Positions 14,161-22,427 of a DNA stretch of 22,742 nucleotides are shown here, piece after piece. Each line of letters opens with the position of its first letter. Within the stretch, counting starts at the first letter, position 1. A model generated the notes under the pieces. The model saw only the letters and a program-made list of their open reading frames with translations, did not search any database and had not been told where the DNA came from. The DNA lies in NCBI GenBank assembly GCA_934098345.1, contig CAKONX010000014.1, forward strand, positions 1-22,742, written 5' to 3'. Source of the stretch: an uncultured Bacilli bacterium (GTDB taxonomy: Bacteria; Bacillota_I; Bacilli_A; RF39; UBA660). A program made the position numbers and the translations under genes.

Positions 14161-15289
14161 TACATTTTTTAAAGTGTTAAAAAGTCAGATAGGAATAATT
14201 ATTTTATATACTGTTCTTTTACTTGGCTTTGGTGGATTAAATGTTAAAACTAATGAATCTAATATTAATTACGTTGCTAATAAACCTGATATTGTAATAG
14301 TTAATAAAGATGAATCTGGTAAGTTATCTAAAAATTTAGTTAAATATCTTGAAAAATTTACAAATGTAAAAGATTTAGATGAAAATAATTTGGAGGATGC
14401 CTTATTTTATAGACAAGTTAATTCAATTATATATATACCAGAAAACTATAGTCGTGATATAGAAAGTAAACAAAAAGTCAATATTGATATTAATACCACT
14501 GGTGATTATGAATCTAGTTTAGCAAGTATGATACTTAATAGATATTTAAGTGTTCAAGATACGTATATCAAACTTTTTGATGATGAAGCAAGTACAATAG
14601 AAAACATTAATAATACTTTAGATAAAGAAATTAAAACAGAAGTATTATCTAAAAAAGATGAAGTATCTACTTCTAGAATTACTAATTATTATAATTTTGC
14701 TAGTTATGCCATAGTAGCTGGAATACTTCTTGTACTTGGAAATATATTATCAAGTTTTAATCAAATCAATGTTAAAAAAAGATCAATAGTAAGTAGTACA
14801 AGTTATATAAAACAAAATAAATATTTACTTCTTTCTAGCAGTATATATGCAATATTACTATGGATATTTTATGTTTTAGTATCAATTATTTTATGTAAAG
14901 GTGATATATTAAATGAAATGTTCATATTCTATATTATAAATTCATTTATATTTACTATTGTAGCTTTAACCTTAGCAATATTCTTAAGTAATCTTATTAA
15001 TAATAAAAATGCTTTAAGTGGACTTGTTAATGTTATTGCTGTTGGTTCCTCATTCTTGTGTGGTGTATTTGTACCAGCAAGATGGTTACCCAAAAGTGTT
15101 TTAGCTGTTGCACATATTTTACCACCATATTGGTATGTAAATACAAATGACATTTTAGCAGAAATGGAAGTAATTAATTTTGAGAATTTAAAACCAGTAA
15201 TAACAAATGAAATAGTTTTAATTGGTTTCATAATTTTATTTATAATACTTAATTTAATTGTAACTAAAAAGAAGCAACGTATTAATTAA
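14147..15289 (+). CDS. ABC-2 type permease, second of two
   Basis: A 380-residue paralogue-like partner of the preceding permease with the same plan: first helix at about 14-32 (GIIILYTVLLLGFGG), extracytoplasmic domain with PDIVIVNKDESGKLS, and helices from about 180 (NFASYAIVAGILLVLGNIL) onward. GVFVPARWLPKSVLAVAHILP is the re-entrant or coupling segment common near the end of ABC2_membrane_3 proteins. AGGAGG inside the preceding gene precedes its ATG. It ends the operon; a hairpin terminator follows 45 bases later. Confidence 0.88.
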   Translation: MTVFSTFFKVLKSQIGIIILYTVLLLGFGGLNVKTNESNINYVANKPDIVIVNKDESGKLSKNLVKYLEKFTNVKDLDENNLEDALFYRQVNSIIYIPENYSRDIESKQKVNIDINTTGDYESSLASMILNRYLSVQDTYIKLFDDEASTIENINNTLDKEIKTEVLSKKDEVSTSRITNYYNFASYAIVAGILLVLGNILSSFNQINVKKRSIVSSTSYIKQNKYLLLSSSIYAILLWIFYVLVSIILCKGDILNEMFIFYIINSFIFTIVALTLAIFLSNLINNKNALSGLVNVIAVGSSFLCGVFVPARWLPKSVLAVAHILPPYWYVNTNDILAEMEVINFENLKPVITNEIVLIGFIILFIILNLIVTKKKQRIN

Positions 15290-15333
15290 TTATTATATTT
15301 TAATAAATGTTTATTGGTAAACAGCAATTAATT

Positions 15334-15365
15334 AAAACCTTTGAAGTGATTCATTGGTTTTTTTA
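15334..15365 (+). terminator. Terminator of the LiaF-ABC operon
   Basis: AAAACC (15334-15339) pairs with GGTTTT (15356-15361). An inner TGAA/TTCA stem with a GTGA loop continues the hairpin after a TT/TT mismatch, and T residues follow. Confidence 0.75.
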
Positions 15366-15385
15366 TAGATTTATAAAATAGTCTC

Positions 15386-15394
15386 TGTTATAAT
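15386..15394 (+). promoter_or_regulatory. Extended -10 promoter element for the zinc-ribbon/TPM/prfB run
   Basis: TGTTATAAT: TATAAT with an upstream TG one base away. The -35 position holds only a weak match. The ATG follows 19 bases downstream of the element. Confidence 0.55.
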
Positions 15395-15413
15395 AAAGGT
15401 AAGGTGAATCCGT

Positions 15414-16475
15414 ATGGCAGAAGTAAAAACTAAAGTTATAGATAATAAATGTCCAAATTGTAAAGCACCAATTGTTTTTAATCCAGAAGTCGGAGCATTT
15501 AAATGCGAATATTGTGGTGGGTCGTTTAGTGCTGAAGAATTAAAAAACATGGAAGATGAAAAAAATTCTAATAAAGAAGAGGAAGTTGAATATGTACATT
15601 ATAACTGTCCTGACTGTGGAGCAGAAATTATTACTGATGAAAATACAGCAGCAACTTTCTGTGTTTATTGTGGAAATTCTTCAATTATAAAAAGTAGATT
15701 ATCTGGTAAATTTGCTCCAAGCAAAGTAATTCCTTTTAGTAAAACTAAAGATGATGCAATAAAAGCTTTCAAAAGTTTAAAAAAAGGTAGACTTTTGATA
15801 CCTAAAGAATTTATTAATGAAAAAAACATTGAAAAAATAACTGGTGTATATATTCCATTTTGGTTATATGATATATCTTCTTCGGGAGCACTTGATATAG
15901 ATGCAACTCGTGTTAATTCTTGGACAAAAGGAGATACACATTATACAAAAACAGATTATTACAAAGTTTTAAGAGATGGAAGTATGAACTTTTTTAGAAT
16001 TCCGGTAGATGGTTCGACACGTTTTGATAATGATATTATGAATTCAATTGAACCATTTGATTATACTAAATTGGTTGATTATAACCATGCTTATTTATCA
16101 GGATTTTTGGCAGAAAAATATGATGTAGAAAGTGAAGTTGCTATTAATGATGCTTTAGAAAGATCAAATAGGTCTACTAGGGAAACTATGTTAGGAAGTG
16201 CAAGTCTTTATTCCTCAAAAGTAATTGTAAATGATACAATTACTTCTAAAGAAGTTAACCATGAATATGTAATGTTGCCAGTATATATGGTTAATGTAAA
16301 ATATAAAGATAAATATTATTTATTTGCAATGAATGGAGATACAGGAGAATTTGTTGGAAATATTCCTTTAGATAAGAAGAAAGCCTTTTTACTAGGAGTT
16401 ATTTCATTTATTTCACTTATGCTTATTGTGTTAATTCTATCCTACGTTATTTATTTGATAGGAGGTAGTAATTAA
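15414..16475 (+). CDS. Membrane protein with two N-terminal zinc ribbons
   Basis: A 353-residue protein. It carries two rubredoxin-like zinc ribbons: Cys13, Cys16, Cys31, Cys34 and Cys65, Cys68, Cys83, Cys86, both of CPxC...CxYCG type. A middle domain starting at about residue 95 (GKFAPSKVIPFSKTKDDAIKAF) contains VYIPFWLYD, and a single C-terminal membrane helix spans about 325-348. This is the family of zinc-ribbon proteins annotated as TFIIB-type or primosomal-N'-like, though it has no helicase. They are commonly encoded next to TPM-domain genes, as here: the next start overlaps this stop by one base. Together they look like a tail-anchored membrane complex of unknown role. Confidence 0.82.
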   Translation: MAEVKTKVIDNKCPNCKAPIVFNPEVGAFKCEYCGGSFSAEELKNMEDEKNSNKEEEVEYVHYNCPDCGAEIITDENTAATFCVYCGNSSIIKSRLSGKFAPSKVIPFSKTKDDAIKAFKSLKKGRLLIPKEFINEKNIEKITGVYIPFWLYDISSSGALDIDATRVNSWTKGDTHYTKTDYYKVLRDGSMNFFRIPVDGSTRFDNDIMNSIEPFDYTKLVDYNHAYLSGFLAEKYDVESEVAINDALERSNRSTRETMLGSASLYSSKVIVNDTITSKEVNHEYVMLPVYMVNVKYKDKYYLFAMNGDTGEFVGNIPLDKKKAFLLGVISFISLMLIVLILSYVIYLIGGSN

Positions 16476-17383
16476 TGAAAAGATTATATTTAATATTTCT
16501 AAGTATTTGTTTATTTTCTTTTACGAGTATAGTTAATGCTGATACTTGCGTAAGGGATGCAACTAATAATTATGGTGTTAATAAAAAATGGGATATGACT
16601 ACTAATAGAATAAATCATGCTAACTCAACTCCTTGTGTAGATGCAAGTGAAAAAATATTTGATTATAGTAATTTATTGAGTGATGAAGAGAAAAAAACAT
16701 TAAAACAAAAAATGCAAGAATTTGAACTTTTAACAAATATGGATATTGTATTTGTTTCAACAGATTTTTATTATTCATCAGATTCAAAAAACGAAGATTA
16801 TGCAGCTGATTTTTATGACTATAATGATTTCGGACTTAAATATGATCATTATTCAGGAGTTTTATTATTAAGAAATACTTATTCAGAAAATCCTTATTTT
16901 AATATTTATACATTTGGAAGTGCTCAGTTATATTTTTCATATAATCGTCTTGAAAATATTTTAGATAGAATATATCCATATTTTAAAAATGATGTTTCAT
17001 ATTATAATGGAATAAATATATTTATAGATGATTTAACTGATTATTATAATTCAGGAATACCAGAAGAATATGAGAATGCAACATTAGATGATATGGGAAA
17101 AATTGTTTTGCCTTATAAAGTTCCAATATTTTGGAGTATAATTATTGCTATAATTGGAACTGCTATAATTGTTCCAGTTGAAATTGGTAAAAATAAAATG
17201 GTTAAAAAATCTAAATATGCAACTGATTATTTAGATAAAGATTCAATTAACTATAAAGTAAAAGAAGATAGGTTTATAAGAAGTCATACAAGTTCTTATA
17301 AAGTATCAAGTAGTTCTGGGGGAGGCTCTTCTATTGGATCAAGTGGAGGAGGTCACTCATCAGGAGGAGGAAGACATGGATAA
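16475..17383 (+). CDS. TPM-domain secreted/membrane protein with Gly-Ser-rich tail
   Basis: A 302-residue protein. A signal peptide (about 1-22, with VNA before DTC as cleavage site) leads into a TPM domain at about 40-190 (IFDYSNLLSDEEKKTLKQKM is its classic opening, and GVLLLRN its central strand). A membrane helix follows at about 214-234, then a basic cytoplasmic region and a tail of Gly, Ser and His ending SGGGRHG. TPM domains (TPM_phosphatase family) occur in photosystem repair proteins and in many bacterial membrane proteins of unclear activity. The Gly-rich end also occurs in YgcG-like relatives. The prfB start lies eight bases inside this gene, so expression of RF2 is tied to it. Confidence 0.85.
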   Translation: MKRLYLIFLSICLFSFTSIVNADTCVRDATNNYGVNKKWDMTTNRINHANSTPCVDASEKIFDYSNLLSDEEKKTLKQKMQEFELLTNMDIVFVSTDFYYSSDSKNEDYAADFYDYNDFGLKYDHYSGVLLLRNTYSENPYFNIYTFGSAQLYFSYNRLENILDRIYPYFKNDVSYYNGINIFIDDLTDYYNSGIPEEYENATLDDMGKIVLPYKVPIFWSIIIAIIGTAIIVPVEIGKNKMVKKSKYATDYLDKDSINYKVKEDRFIRSHTSSYKVSSSSGGGSSIGSSGGGHSSGGGRHG

Positions 17384-18477
17384 AAATGAATTTTTAGAAT
17401 TTAAAAACAAACTAGCTGAAATTGGGAGGTCACTTTGACATTGATAATTTAAGAAATCAAATCCAAATTTTAGAAAGTAAAATAAATGATGAAAATATTT
17501 GGGCAGATAAAGATAAATATAATGAAATAATTACTGAACTTAGTAGTTTAAAAAAACAAACTGAAGATTATATTCAACTTGAAAAAAACATTACAAGTGG
17601 TTTAGAACTAATTGAATTACTTGAAAGCGAAGATAATGAAGAATTAGAAAAAGAATTAACTACTGAAATAAACAATTTAAAAGAAATAATTAATAAAGAA
17701 ATAAGTGATCTTGAAATTAATACTCTTTTAAATGGAGAATTTGATAAATGTAATTGTTATTTAGAAATACATCCTGGAGCAGGTGGAACGGAATCTCAAG
17801 ACTGGGCTAATATGCTTCTTAGAATGTATACATTATATTTTTCTAAAAATGATATACCTTATGAAATAATAGATAAACAAGATGCAACAGATGCAGGTAT
17901 AAAAAGTGTTACTATATATGTTAAAAAAATGTATTCCTATGGATACTTAAAAGGAGAAATCGGTGTACATAGATTAGTTCGTATAAGTCCATTTGATTCA
18001 AATCATAGAAGACATACTTCATTTGCTGCCGTTAATGTTACTCCAGAAATAAAAGATAACATTGATATTGATATTAAGGATGAAGACGTAAGAGTTGATG
18101 TGTATCGTTCAAGTGGTAATGGTGGACAAGGAGTAAATACAACGGATTCAGCTGTAAGATTAACTCACTTAAAAACTGGAATTGTTGTAACTGTTCAAAA
18201 TGAAAGAAGTCAACTTAGAAATAAAGAAATTGCATTTAATATTTTAAAAAGTAAATTATACAAAATGAAAATAGATGAACAAAATAGTAAAATTAATTCT
18301 ATAAAGGGAAATAGTTCAATTGATTTTGGAAGTCAAATAAGAAATTATGTTTTAGAGCCTTATAGTTTAGTTAAAGATTTAAGAAGTGGATATGAATCAA
18401 GTAATCCGGCTAAAATACTTGATGGAGATATAGCTGATTTACTTGCATCCGTTTTAAAGGAGAGCAAACATGAATAA
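17376..18477 (+). CDS. prfB: Peptide chain release factor 2, with programmed +1 frameshift
   Basis: Releases finished proteins at UGA and UAA codons. Twenty codons from the ATG at 17376 (MDKNEFLEFKNKLAEIGRSL) end in CTT TGA C at 17433-17439. Shifting +1 at CTT gives GAC at 17437 and the long frame to 18477, 366 residues in all. GGGAGG at 17424-17429 sits three bases before CTT, the spacing of the known RF2 shift signal. The decoding tripeptide SPF is at 204-206 and the catalytic GGQ at 249-251, almost the E. coli numbering. When RF2 is scarce the ribosome stalls at TGA and shifts, making more RF2. A TTG at 17422 in the long frame is not the start: it would drop the N-terminal helix. The gene overlaps its neighbours by eight bases at both ends. 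Confidence 0.96.
17424..17439 (+). promoter_or_regulatory. RF2 programmed frameshift site
   Basis: GGGAGG, TCA, CTT TGA C. The internal Shine-Dalgarno-like element pulls the ribosome while the slow TGA (17436-17438) is in the A site; CTT slips to TTT. Same layout as the classical AGGGGGTATCTTTGAC. Confidence 0.95.
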
Positions 18478-19303
18478 TATTTTAAGATTTATTTATTTTT
18501 TATTTGGTACACTTATTATTGCAATTGGTTTAAATTATTTTATTATTCCGAATAATTTAGTTTCTTTTGGACTTGACGGTCTATCTTGCTTTATATCATA
18601 TTTATCAGGAGCAAATGTTTATATAAATATGTTTCTTTTAAATTTAATACTTATTTTATTTTCAATGTTATTTGTTAAAAGAGAAACAATATATCCTTAT
18701 ATACTACCATCAATATTTATACCTTTAGTTTCATATTTAACTAAATTTTTAGTTAATTTATATCCAATTGTATTACCAGAAATGATGCTTAATATTATAG
18801 TTGCTTCTTTTCTTTTAGGAATAGGATATAGCATTATTTATAAACAAGGATTTAAAGCGGGAACAATATTTTTACTTGAAGATGTTTTTACTTCATTAAC
18901 AGGTATTGTTTCTAAAAGTTATACAATTGTAATAGATATAATACTTGTTATTTTAGTTGCAGTATTTATAAATTTAAATCTTGGACTTTATTCACTTGTA
19001 ATGATTTTAATTATAAGATATTTGATAACTAAAGCTGAATTTGGAATAAATGATTATAAAATGTTTTATATTATTACTAAACACGAAAAAGAAGTTAAAG
19101 ATTATATCTTAAATGATTTAAAATATGAACTTACAACTTTGGATGTTAAAGGTGGATTTACTAAAAGAAAAAATCATATATTATTATCAGTTATATCTTC
19201 TAGAGATTATTATAAATTAAAAGAAGGAATTAAACTTATTGATAAAAATGCTTTTATCGCGATAGTAGATACGTATGATTTATTAAATAGAAAGGGTATA
19301 TAG
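18470..19303 (+). CDS. YitT-family membrane protein (DUF161/DUF2179)
   Basis: A 277-residue protein. The first 180 residues hold about five to six membrane helices, with family marks ALNYFIIPNNL-like sequence (LNYFIIPNNLVSFGLDGLS) and LGIGYSIIYKQGFKAGT, as in YitT/YpjC/YqfU proteins. The C-terminal 85 residues (YIITKHEKEVKDYILNDL to FIAIVDTYD) are the DUF2179 domain, a GlnB-like fold that may bind a small ligand. Function unknown; transport or sensing has been suggested for relatives. AGGAG precedes the ATG inside the prfB end. The lipoprotein gene begins one base after its stop. Confidence 0.85.
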   Translation: MNNILRFIYFLFGTLIIAIGLNYFIIPNNLVSFGLDGLSCFISYLSGANVYINMFLLNLILILFSMLFVKRETIYPYILPSIFIPLVSYLTKFLVNLYPIVLPEMMLNIIVASFLLGIGYSIIYKQGFKAGTIFLLEDVFTSLTGIVSKSYTIVIDIILVILVAVFINLNLGLYSLVMILIIRYLITKAEFGINDYKMFYIITKHEKEVKDYILNDLKYELTTLDVKGGFTKRKNHILLSVISSRDYYKLKEGIKLIDKNAFIAIVDTYDLLNRKGI

Positions 19304-19304
19304 T

Positions 19305-19751
19305 ATGAAAGTATATAAATTTTTATTATTGGTATTTTCAATTGTTTTACTTACTGGTTGTTCCTCAACTAAAAAAAGTTTAACAGGTGATGAATTTTAT
19401 CAAACTTTAACTAGATATGAATATTCGGTTAAAGATTCAATATCAGCTTATGATTATGCTTTATCAGCTTATAATGCTTATAAAGGTGATATAAGTGTCT
19501 TCTTTTTAAAAGGTAAAAAGAAATATGATGTTGAAGGAATATTTATATCTGAATCTCAAAATTTATTTACTGAAGTAGGAGATAGCTATCAAAAGAAATT
19601 AGGTAGTGGTAAAAACTGGACTAGTTTAAAACTTACTACAGATGAAAAGTTATATTATATTTCTTGGATAGATGACTCTTACATAATAATTAAAGCAAAT
19701 ATAAGTGATGAAGCAAATGTAAACAAATTGATAAGAGAGCTTGGTTATTAA
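19305..19751 (+). CDS. Small lipoprotein, unknown function
   Basis: A 148-residue protein with a lipoprotein signal: basic MKVYK, hydrophobic FLLLVFSIVLL and lipobox LTGC with the acylated Cys at 19. The mature part has SAYDYALSAYNAYKGD, then a strand-rich region (FFLKGKKKYDVEGIFI, DEKLYYISWIDDSYIIIKANI). No family is recognised. It is the last gene of the prfB run and would face the cell wall. Confidence 0.75.
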   Translation: MKVYKFLLLVFSIVLLTGCSSTKKSLTGDEFYQTLTRYEYSVKDSISAYDYALSAYNAYKGDISVFFLKGKKKYDVEGIFISESQNLFTEVGDSYQKKLGSGKNWTSLKLTTDEKLYYISWIDDSYIIIKANISDEANVNKLIRELGY

Positions 19752-19760
19752 TGTAAAAAT

Positions 19761-19779
19761 TAATGTAAAATATACATTA
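19761..19779. repeat. Inverted repeat after lipoprotein gene
   Basis: TAATGTA (19761-19767) and TACATTA (19773-19779) form a 7-bp dyad with five-base spacer. No T-run follows, so it may be an operator for the next gene or a weak terminator. Confidence 0.4.
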
Positions 19780-19807
19780 GTTATGTTATGTATGATTAAA
19801 AAGACTG

Positions 19808-19813
19808 TATAAT
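19808..19813 (+). promoter_or_regulatory. -10 element for the 120-residue gene
   Basis: TATAAT with AGGTG ribosome site eight bases downstream and ATG at 19830. The -35 region is weak, so this rests on the -10 alone. Confidence 0.45.
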
Positions 19814-19829
19814 ATACTTAGGTGATTAT

Positions 19830-20192
19830 ATGGAAGAAAAAATCATTAGCTTTAACAAAGAATTAGATGCAATTAACTTGGTTTTAGAAAAACTTGTAAC
19901 AAGACAAAACTCAAATGTATATGATAAACTTTGTTTAAAATGCAATGCTTTATTAAATAGAATAATTGCTTCATCTAATGAAATAACTACAAGTCAAGAA
20001 AGAAGAGAAGTAATTGATATATTAAAACGTTTAAGAGGATATGCAGTGAAATTATCAAATTATAAAGAATACTTAATAGCTGCAATTAATCATAATATTG
20101 CTACTCTTGAACAAGAACCAGTTAGGCAAAACGTTAAATCAGATCAAAAAGTTTTAACTTTAGAATTAAATAATAGAAAAGATGTTGCATAA
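19830..20192 (+). CDS. Small helical cytoplasmic protein, 120 residues
   Basis: Begins MEEKIISFNKELDAINLVLE with AGGTG before the ATG. The sequence is almost all predicted helix, with charged residues and Leu/Ile spaced for coiled or bundled helices (VLEKLVTRQNSNVYDKLCLK; EVIDILKRLRGYAVKLSNYK). No signal, membrane segment or cysteine pair motif is seen. No family is recognised. It has its own promoter-like -10 and its own terminator, so it is a single-gene unit. Confidence 0.75.
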   Translation: MEEKIISFNKELDAINLVLEKLVTRQNSNVYDKLCLKCNALLNRIIASSNEITTSQERREVIDILKRLRGYAVKLSNYKEYLIAAINHNIATLEQEPVRQNVKSDQKVLTLELNNRKDVA

Positions 20193-20203
20193 CATCTTTT
20201 TTT
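20177..20203 (+). terminator. Terminator after the helical protein gene
   Basis: AAAAGATGTT (20177-20186) pairs with AACATCTTTT (20191-20200) around GCAT, followed by further T. The stem includes the last codons and the stop. Confidence 0.85.
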
Positions 20204-20255
20204 CATAATATATTCACAAATAAGTAATATATTTTATTCGTTGGATGTGTTAAAA

Positions 20256-20261
20256 TATAAT
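20256..20261 (+). promoter_or_regulatory. Possible -10 element of the Abi gene
   Basis: TATAAT directly followed by the AGGTG ribosome site. If used, transcription would begin about four bases before the ATG and lose that site, so an upstream promoter is equally possible. Confidence 0.35.
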
Positions 20262-20271
20262 AGGTGATGCT

Positions 20272-21204
20272 ATGGAAACAAAGACATTCAAAACTCTAGA
20301 TGAACAAATTGAGATTCTTAAGGGCAAGGGCTTAGTAATAGATGATATTGAATATACTAAAAATATTATCTTAAGAGAAAATTATTTCTTCCTTATGGGT
20401 TATCGACATTTGTTTTTAAAAGACGATAATCGAAAAAAGTTTCTTGATGGAACTAGTTTTAGAGAATTGTATTCACTATTTTATTTTGACAGACAATTAA
20501 GAAATATTATGTTTAAAAATATTTTAATTATTGAGAATAACACTAAAAGTATATTTTCATATGTTTTATCTCAAAAATATGGTTATAAAGAAAGTGACTA
20601 TTTAAGAAATATCAATTATAATCAATCTCCAGATAAAACTAGACAAGTAAATGATTTACTTAAAAAAATGAAAAGACAAATTAGAGTTAATGGTAACCAA
20701 CATGAAGCAACTAAACATTATATTAACAACTATGGTTATATTCCTCTATGGGTAGTTGTAAAAGTATTATCATTTGGTATTACAAGTGAGCTTTATACAA
20801 TTATGAAACCAAGTGATCAACGAGAAATAGCCTCTTATTATAAAGTTGAACCAAGTCATTTGCTTCAATTTTTACCAATACTTTCTAATTATCGTAACTT
20901 ATGTGCTCATGAAGATATTTTATTTGAACATCGAACTCAAAAAGTTATACCAGATAATATTTATCATGATGAATTAAACATTCCTAAAATAAATGATGAA
21001 TATATATATGGTAAAGGGGATTTGTTTTCAGTAGTTTTAATATTTAAACATTTATTATCTAAAGATGATTTTAGACTTCTTATGAATGAATTATCATATG
21101 AAATCGATGCACTTTCAGGAAAATTACAGGTTGTAAAAATAGATAAAGTACTTGCTAAAATGGGATTTCCAATTAACTATAAAGAACTTTTAGATATGGA
21201 ATAG
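20272..21204 (+). CDS. Abi_2 family protein (AbiD/AbiF-like) with HEPN RX4H motif
   Basis: A 310-residue protein of the Abi_2 family linked to abortive phage infection. Family blocks are KTLDEQIEILKGKGL, IILRENYFFLMGYRHLF, LYSLFYFDRQLRNIMF (followed by ILIIENNTKS) and YGYIPLWVVVKVLSFGI. RNLCAHED gives Arg208 and His213, the RX4H motif of HEPN ribonucleases, so an RNA-cleaving activity is likely. AbiF relatives are sometimes preceded by a structured RNA; only 79 bases separate this gene from the previous one and they are mostly terminator and promoter, so I see none. It stands between ordinary genes with no other defence genes and starts ten bases before htrA, with which it may be cotranscribed. 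Such single Abi_2 genes are common in Bacillota chromosomes; a defence role here is inferred. Confidence 0.87.
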   Translation: METKTFKTLDEQIEILKGKGLVIDDIEYTKNIILRENYFFLMGYRHLFLKDDNRKKFLDGTSFRELYSLFYFDRQLRNIMFKNILIIENNTKSIFSYVLSQKYGYKESDYLRNINYNQSPDKTRQVNDLLKKMKRQIRVNGNQHEATKHYINNYGYIPLWVVVKVLSFGITSELYTIMKPSDQREIASYYKVEPSHLLQFLPILSNYRNLCAHEDILFEHRTQKVIPDNIYHDELNIPKINDEYIYGKGDLFSVVLIFKHLLSKDDFRLLMNELSYEIDALSGKLQVVKIDKVLAKMGFPINYKELLDME

Positions 21205-21214
21205 GAGAATAAGT

Positions 21215-22351
21215 ATGAAAGAAAAAGATAACAAAAAAGGATTAAGTGTTGCAATTATTGTAGGAATTATTGTTCTACTTTTAGTTGCTATTGGTGATAT
21301 AGTTGTTAACTATGTACCATTAAAAGAAATATTTAGTAAAAATGTAAAATATGTTACAGAAAAAGAAGTAACGGTTACAGATACTGGAATAAGAGATGCG
21401 GTATCTAAATTATACAATGCATCAGTTATAGTTGAAGTAGGTTCCACAAAAGATAAATTAAGCGGATGGGGTAGTGGATTTGTATATAAAAAAGATAGTA
21501 AATATGGATATGTTTTCACTAATCATCACGTTGTTGAAGGCGCTAAATACATTAAAATTGTTTTAGCAGATGAAAGTGAAGTTGAAGGAGAACTTATTGG
21601 AAGCGATGAATATGCAGATGTTGCTGTTGTTAAGATTCCAGCTGATAAAGTTATTGCAGTAGCTGAAATTGGTAAAAGTGAAGATGTTTTAGTTGGAGAT
21701 ACAATATTTGCAATTGGTACTCCTGTAAGTCTTGAATATTCATTTACAGTTACACGTGGAATATTAAGTGGAAAAAATCGTATGGTTGAAATGACTTCAT
21801 CTTCAAAAGGTAATTCTATTTTCCAAACTTCTGGAGATTCTTGGTATATGAATTTATTGCAAATTGATGCATCTATTAACTCAGGAAATTCAGGTGGACC
21901 TTTAGCTAATTCAAATGGACAAGTTATTGGTATTACAAATAGTAAATTGTCTTCTTCTACTATGAGTGGAACTTCTATTGAAAATATAGGATTTGCTATT
22001 CCAATTGAAGATGCTTTAGCTGTTGCTGAATACTTAGAAAGTAATGGAAAAGTTACAAGACCAGTTTTAGGTGTTACTATGACTTCTGTTGAAGGCGCAG
22101 AATATAATGGTGTTACTATAAGTGATAAAATTACGAGTGGTGCTGTAGTAACTGACGTATCTAGTGGAAGCACAGCAGATGATGCTAAACTTAAAAAAGG
22201 CGATGTAATTACAAAATTAGATGATTATAACATTAAAGATTATAAATATCTAAAATATTATTTATATAGATATAGAGTTGGAGATAAAGTAAAAATTACA
22301 TATATAAGAGGTGATAAAGAAAAGACTGTTGAAGTTACTTTAAAGAATTAA
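21215..22351 (+). CDS. htrA: HtrA/DegP-type membrane serine protease with PDZ domain
   Basis: Surface quality-control protease of 378 residues. It has one N-terminal membrane anchor (about 11-34), a trypsin-like domain and one PDZ domain (about 283-375). The triad is His105 (FTNHHVVEG), Asp135 (YADVAVVKI) and Ser226 (INSGNSGGPL). The LA loop is short, as in Gram-positive members, and the segment SSSKGNSIFQTSGDSW is an extra loop before the active-site Ser. These proteases degrade misfolded exported proteins and help with heat and envelope stress. AGGAG precedes the ATG, and the stop is embedded in a terminator stem. Confidence 0.93.
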   Translation: MKEKDNKKGLSVAIIVGIIVLLLVAIGDIVVNYVPLKEIFSKNVKYVTEKEVTVTDTGIRDAVSKLYNASVIVEVGSTKDKLSGWGSGFVYKKDSKYGYVFTNHHVVEGAKYIKIVLADESEVEGELIGSDEYADVAVVKIPADKVIAVAEIGKSEDVLVGDTIFAIGTPVSLEYSFTVTRGILSGKNRMVEMTSSSKGNSIFQTSGDSWYMNLLQIDASINSGNSGGPLANSNGQVIGITNSKLSSSTMSGTSIENIGFAIPIEDALAVAEYLESNGKVTRPVLGVTMTSVEGAEYNGVTISDKITSGAVVTDVSSGSTADDAKLKKGDVITKLDDYNIKDYKYLKYYLYRYRVGDKVKITYIRGDKEKTVEVTLKN

Positions 22352-22370
22352 CAAGTGTTAGTTCTTTTTT
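22343..22370 (+). terminator. Terminator after htrA
   Basis: A 10-bp stem (22343-22352 with 22357-22366, one T-G pair) with AAGT loop, followed by T. The stem overlaps the stop codon. Confidence 0.8.
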
Positions 22371-22371
22371 C

Positions 22372-22401
22372 TTGCTAAAAATGGTTAAAACTTGCTATAA
22401 T
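22372..22401 (+). promoter_or_regulatory. Promoter of ychF
   Basis: TTGCTA (22372-22377), 18-base spacer and TATAAT (22396-22401), with TG at 22393-22394 forming an extended -10. It begins just after the htrA terminator. Confidence 0.7.
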
Positions 22402-22427
22402 ACTACATGAAAACGGAAGTGTATAAT

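Noticed and set aside
17422..17436. prfB starting at TTG 17422
   Set aside because: The upstream ATG, the CTT TGA C site and the internal GGGAGG match the RF2 programmed frameshift and restore the full 366-residue length.
20204..20271. abiF-type structured RNA upstream of the Abi gene
   Set aside because: The gap is too short and shows no stable stem beyond the preceding terminator.
21526..22173. Long minus-strand frame opposite htrA
   Set aside because: Antisense to a highly conserved protease gene with no start signal; a codon-bias shadow. The other antisense frames opposite the ABC, LiaF and permease genes were dropped for the same reason.
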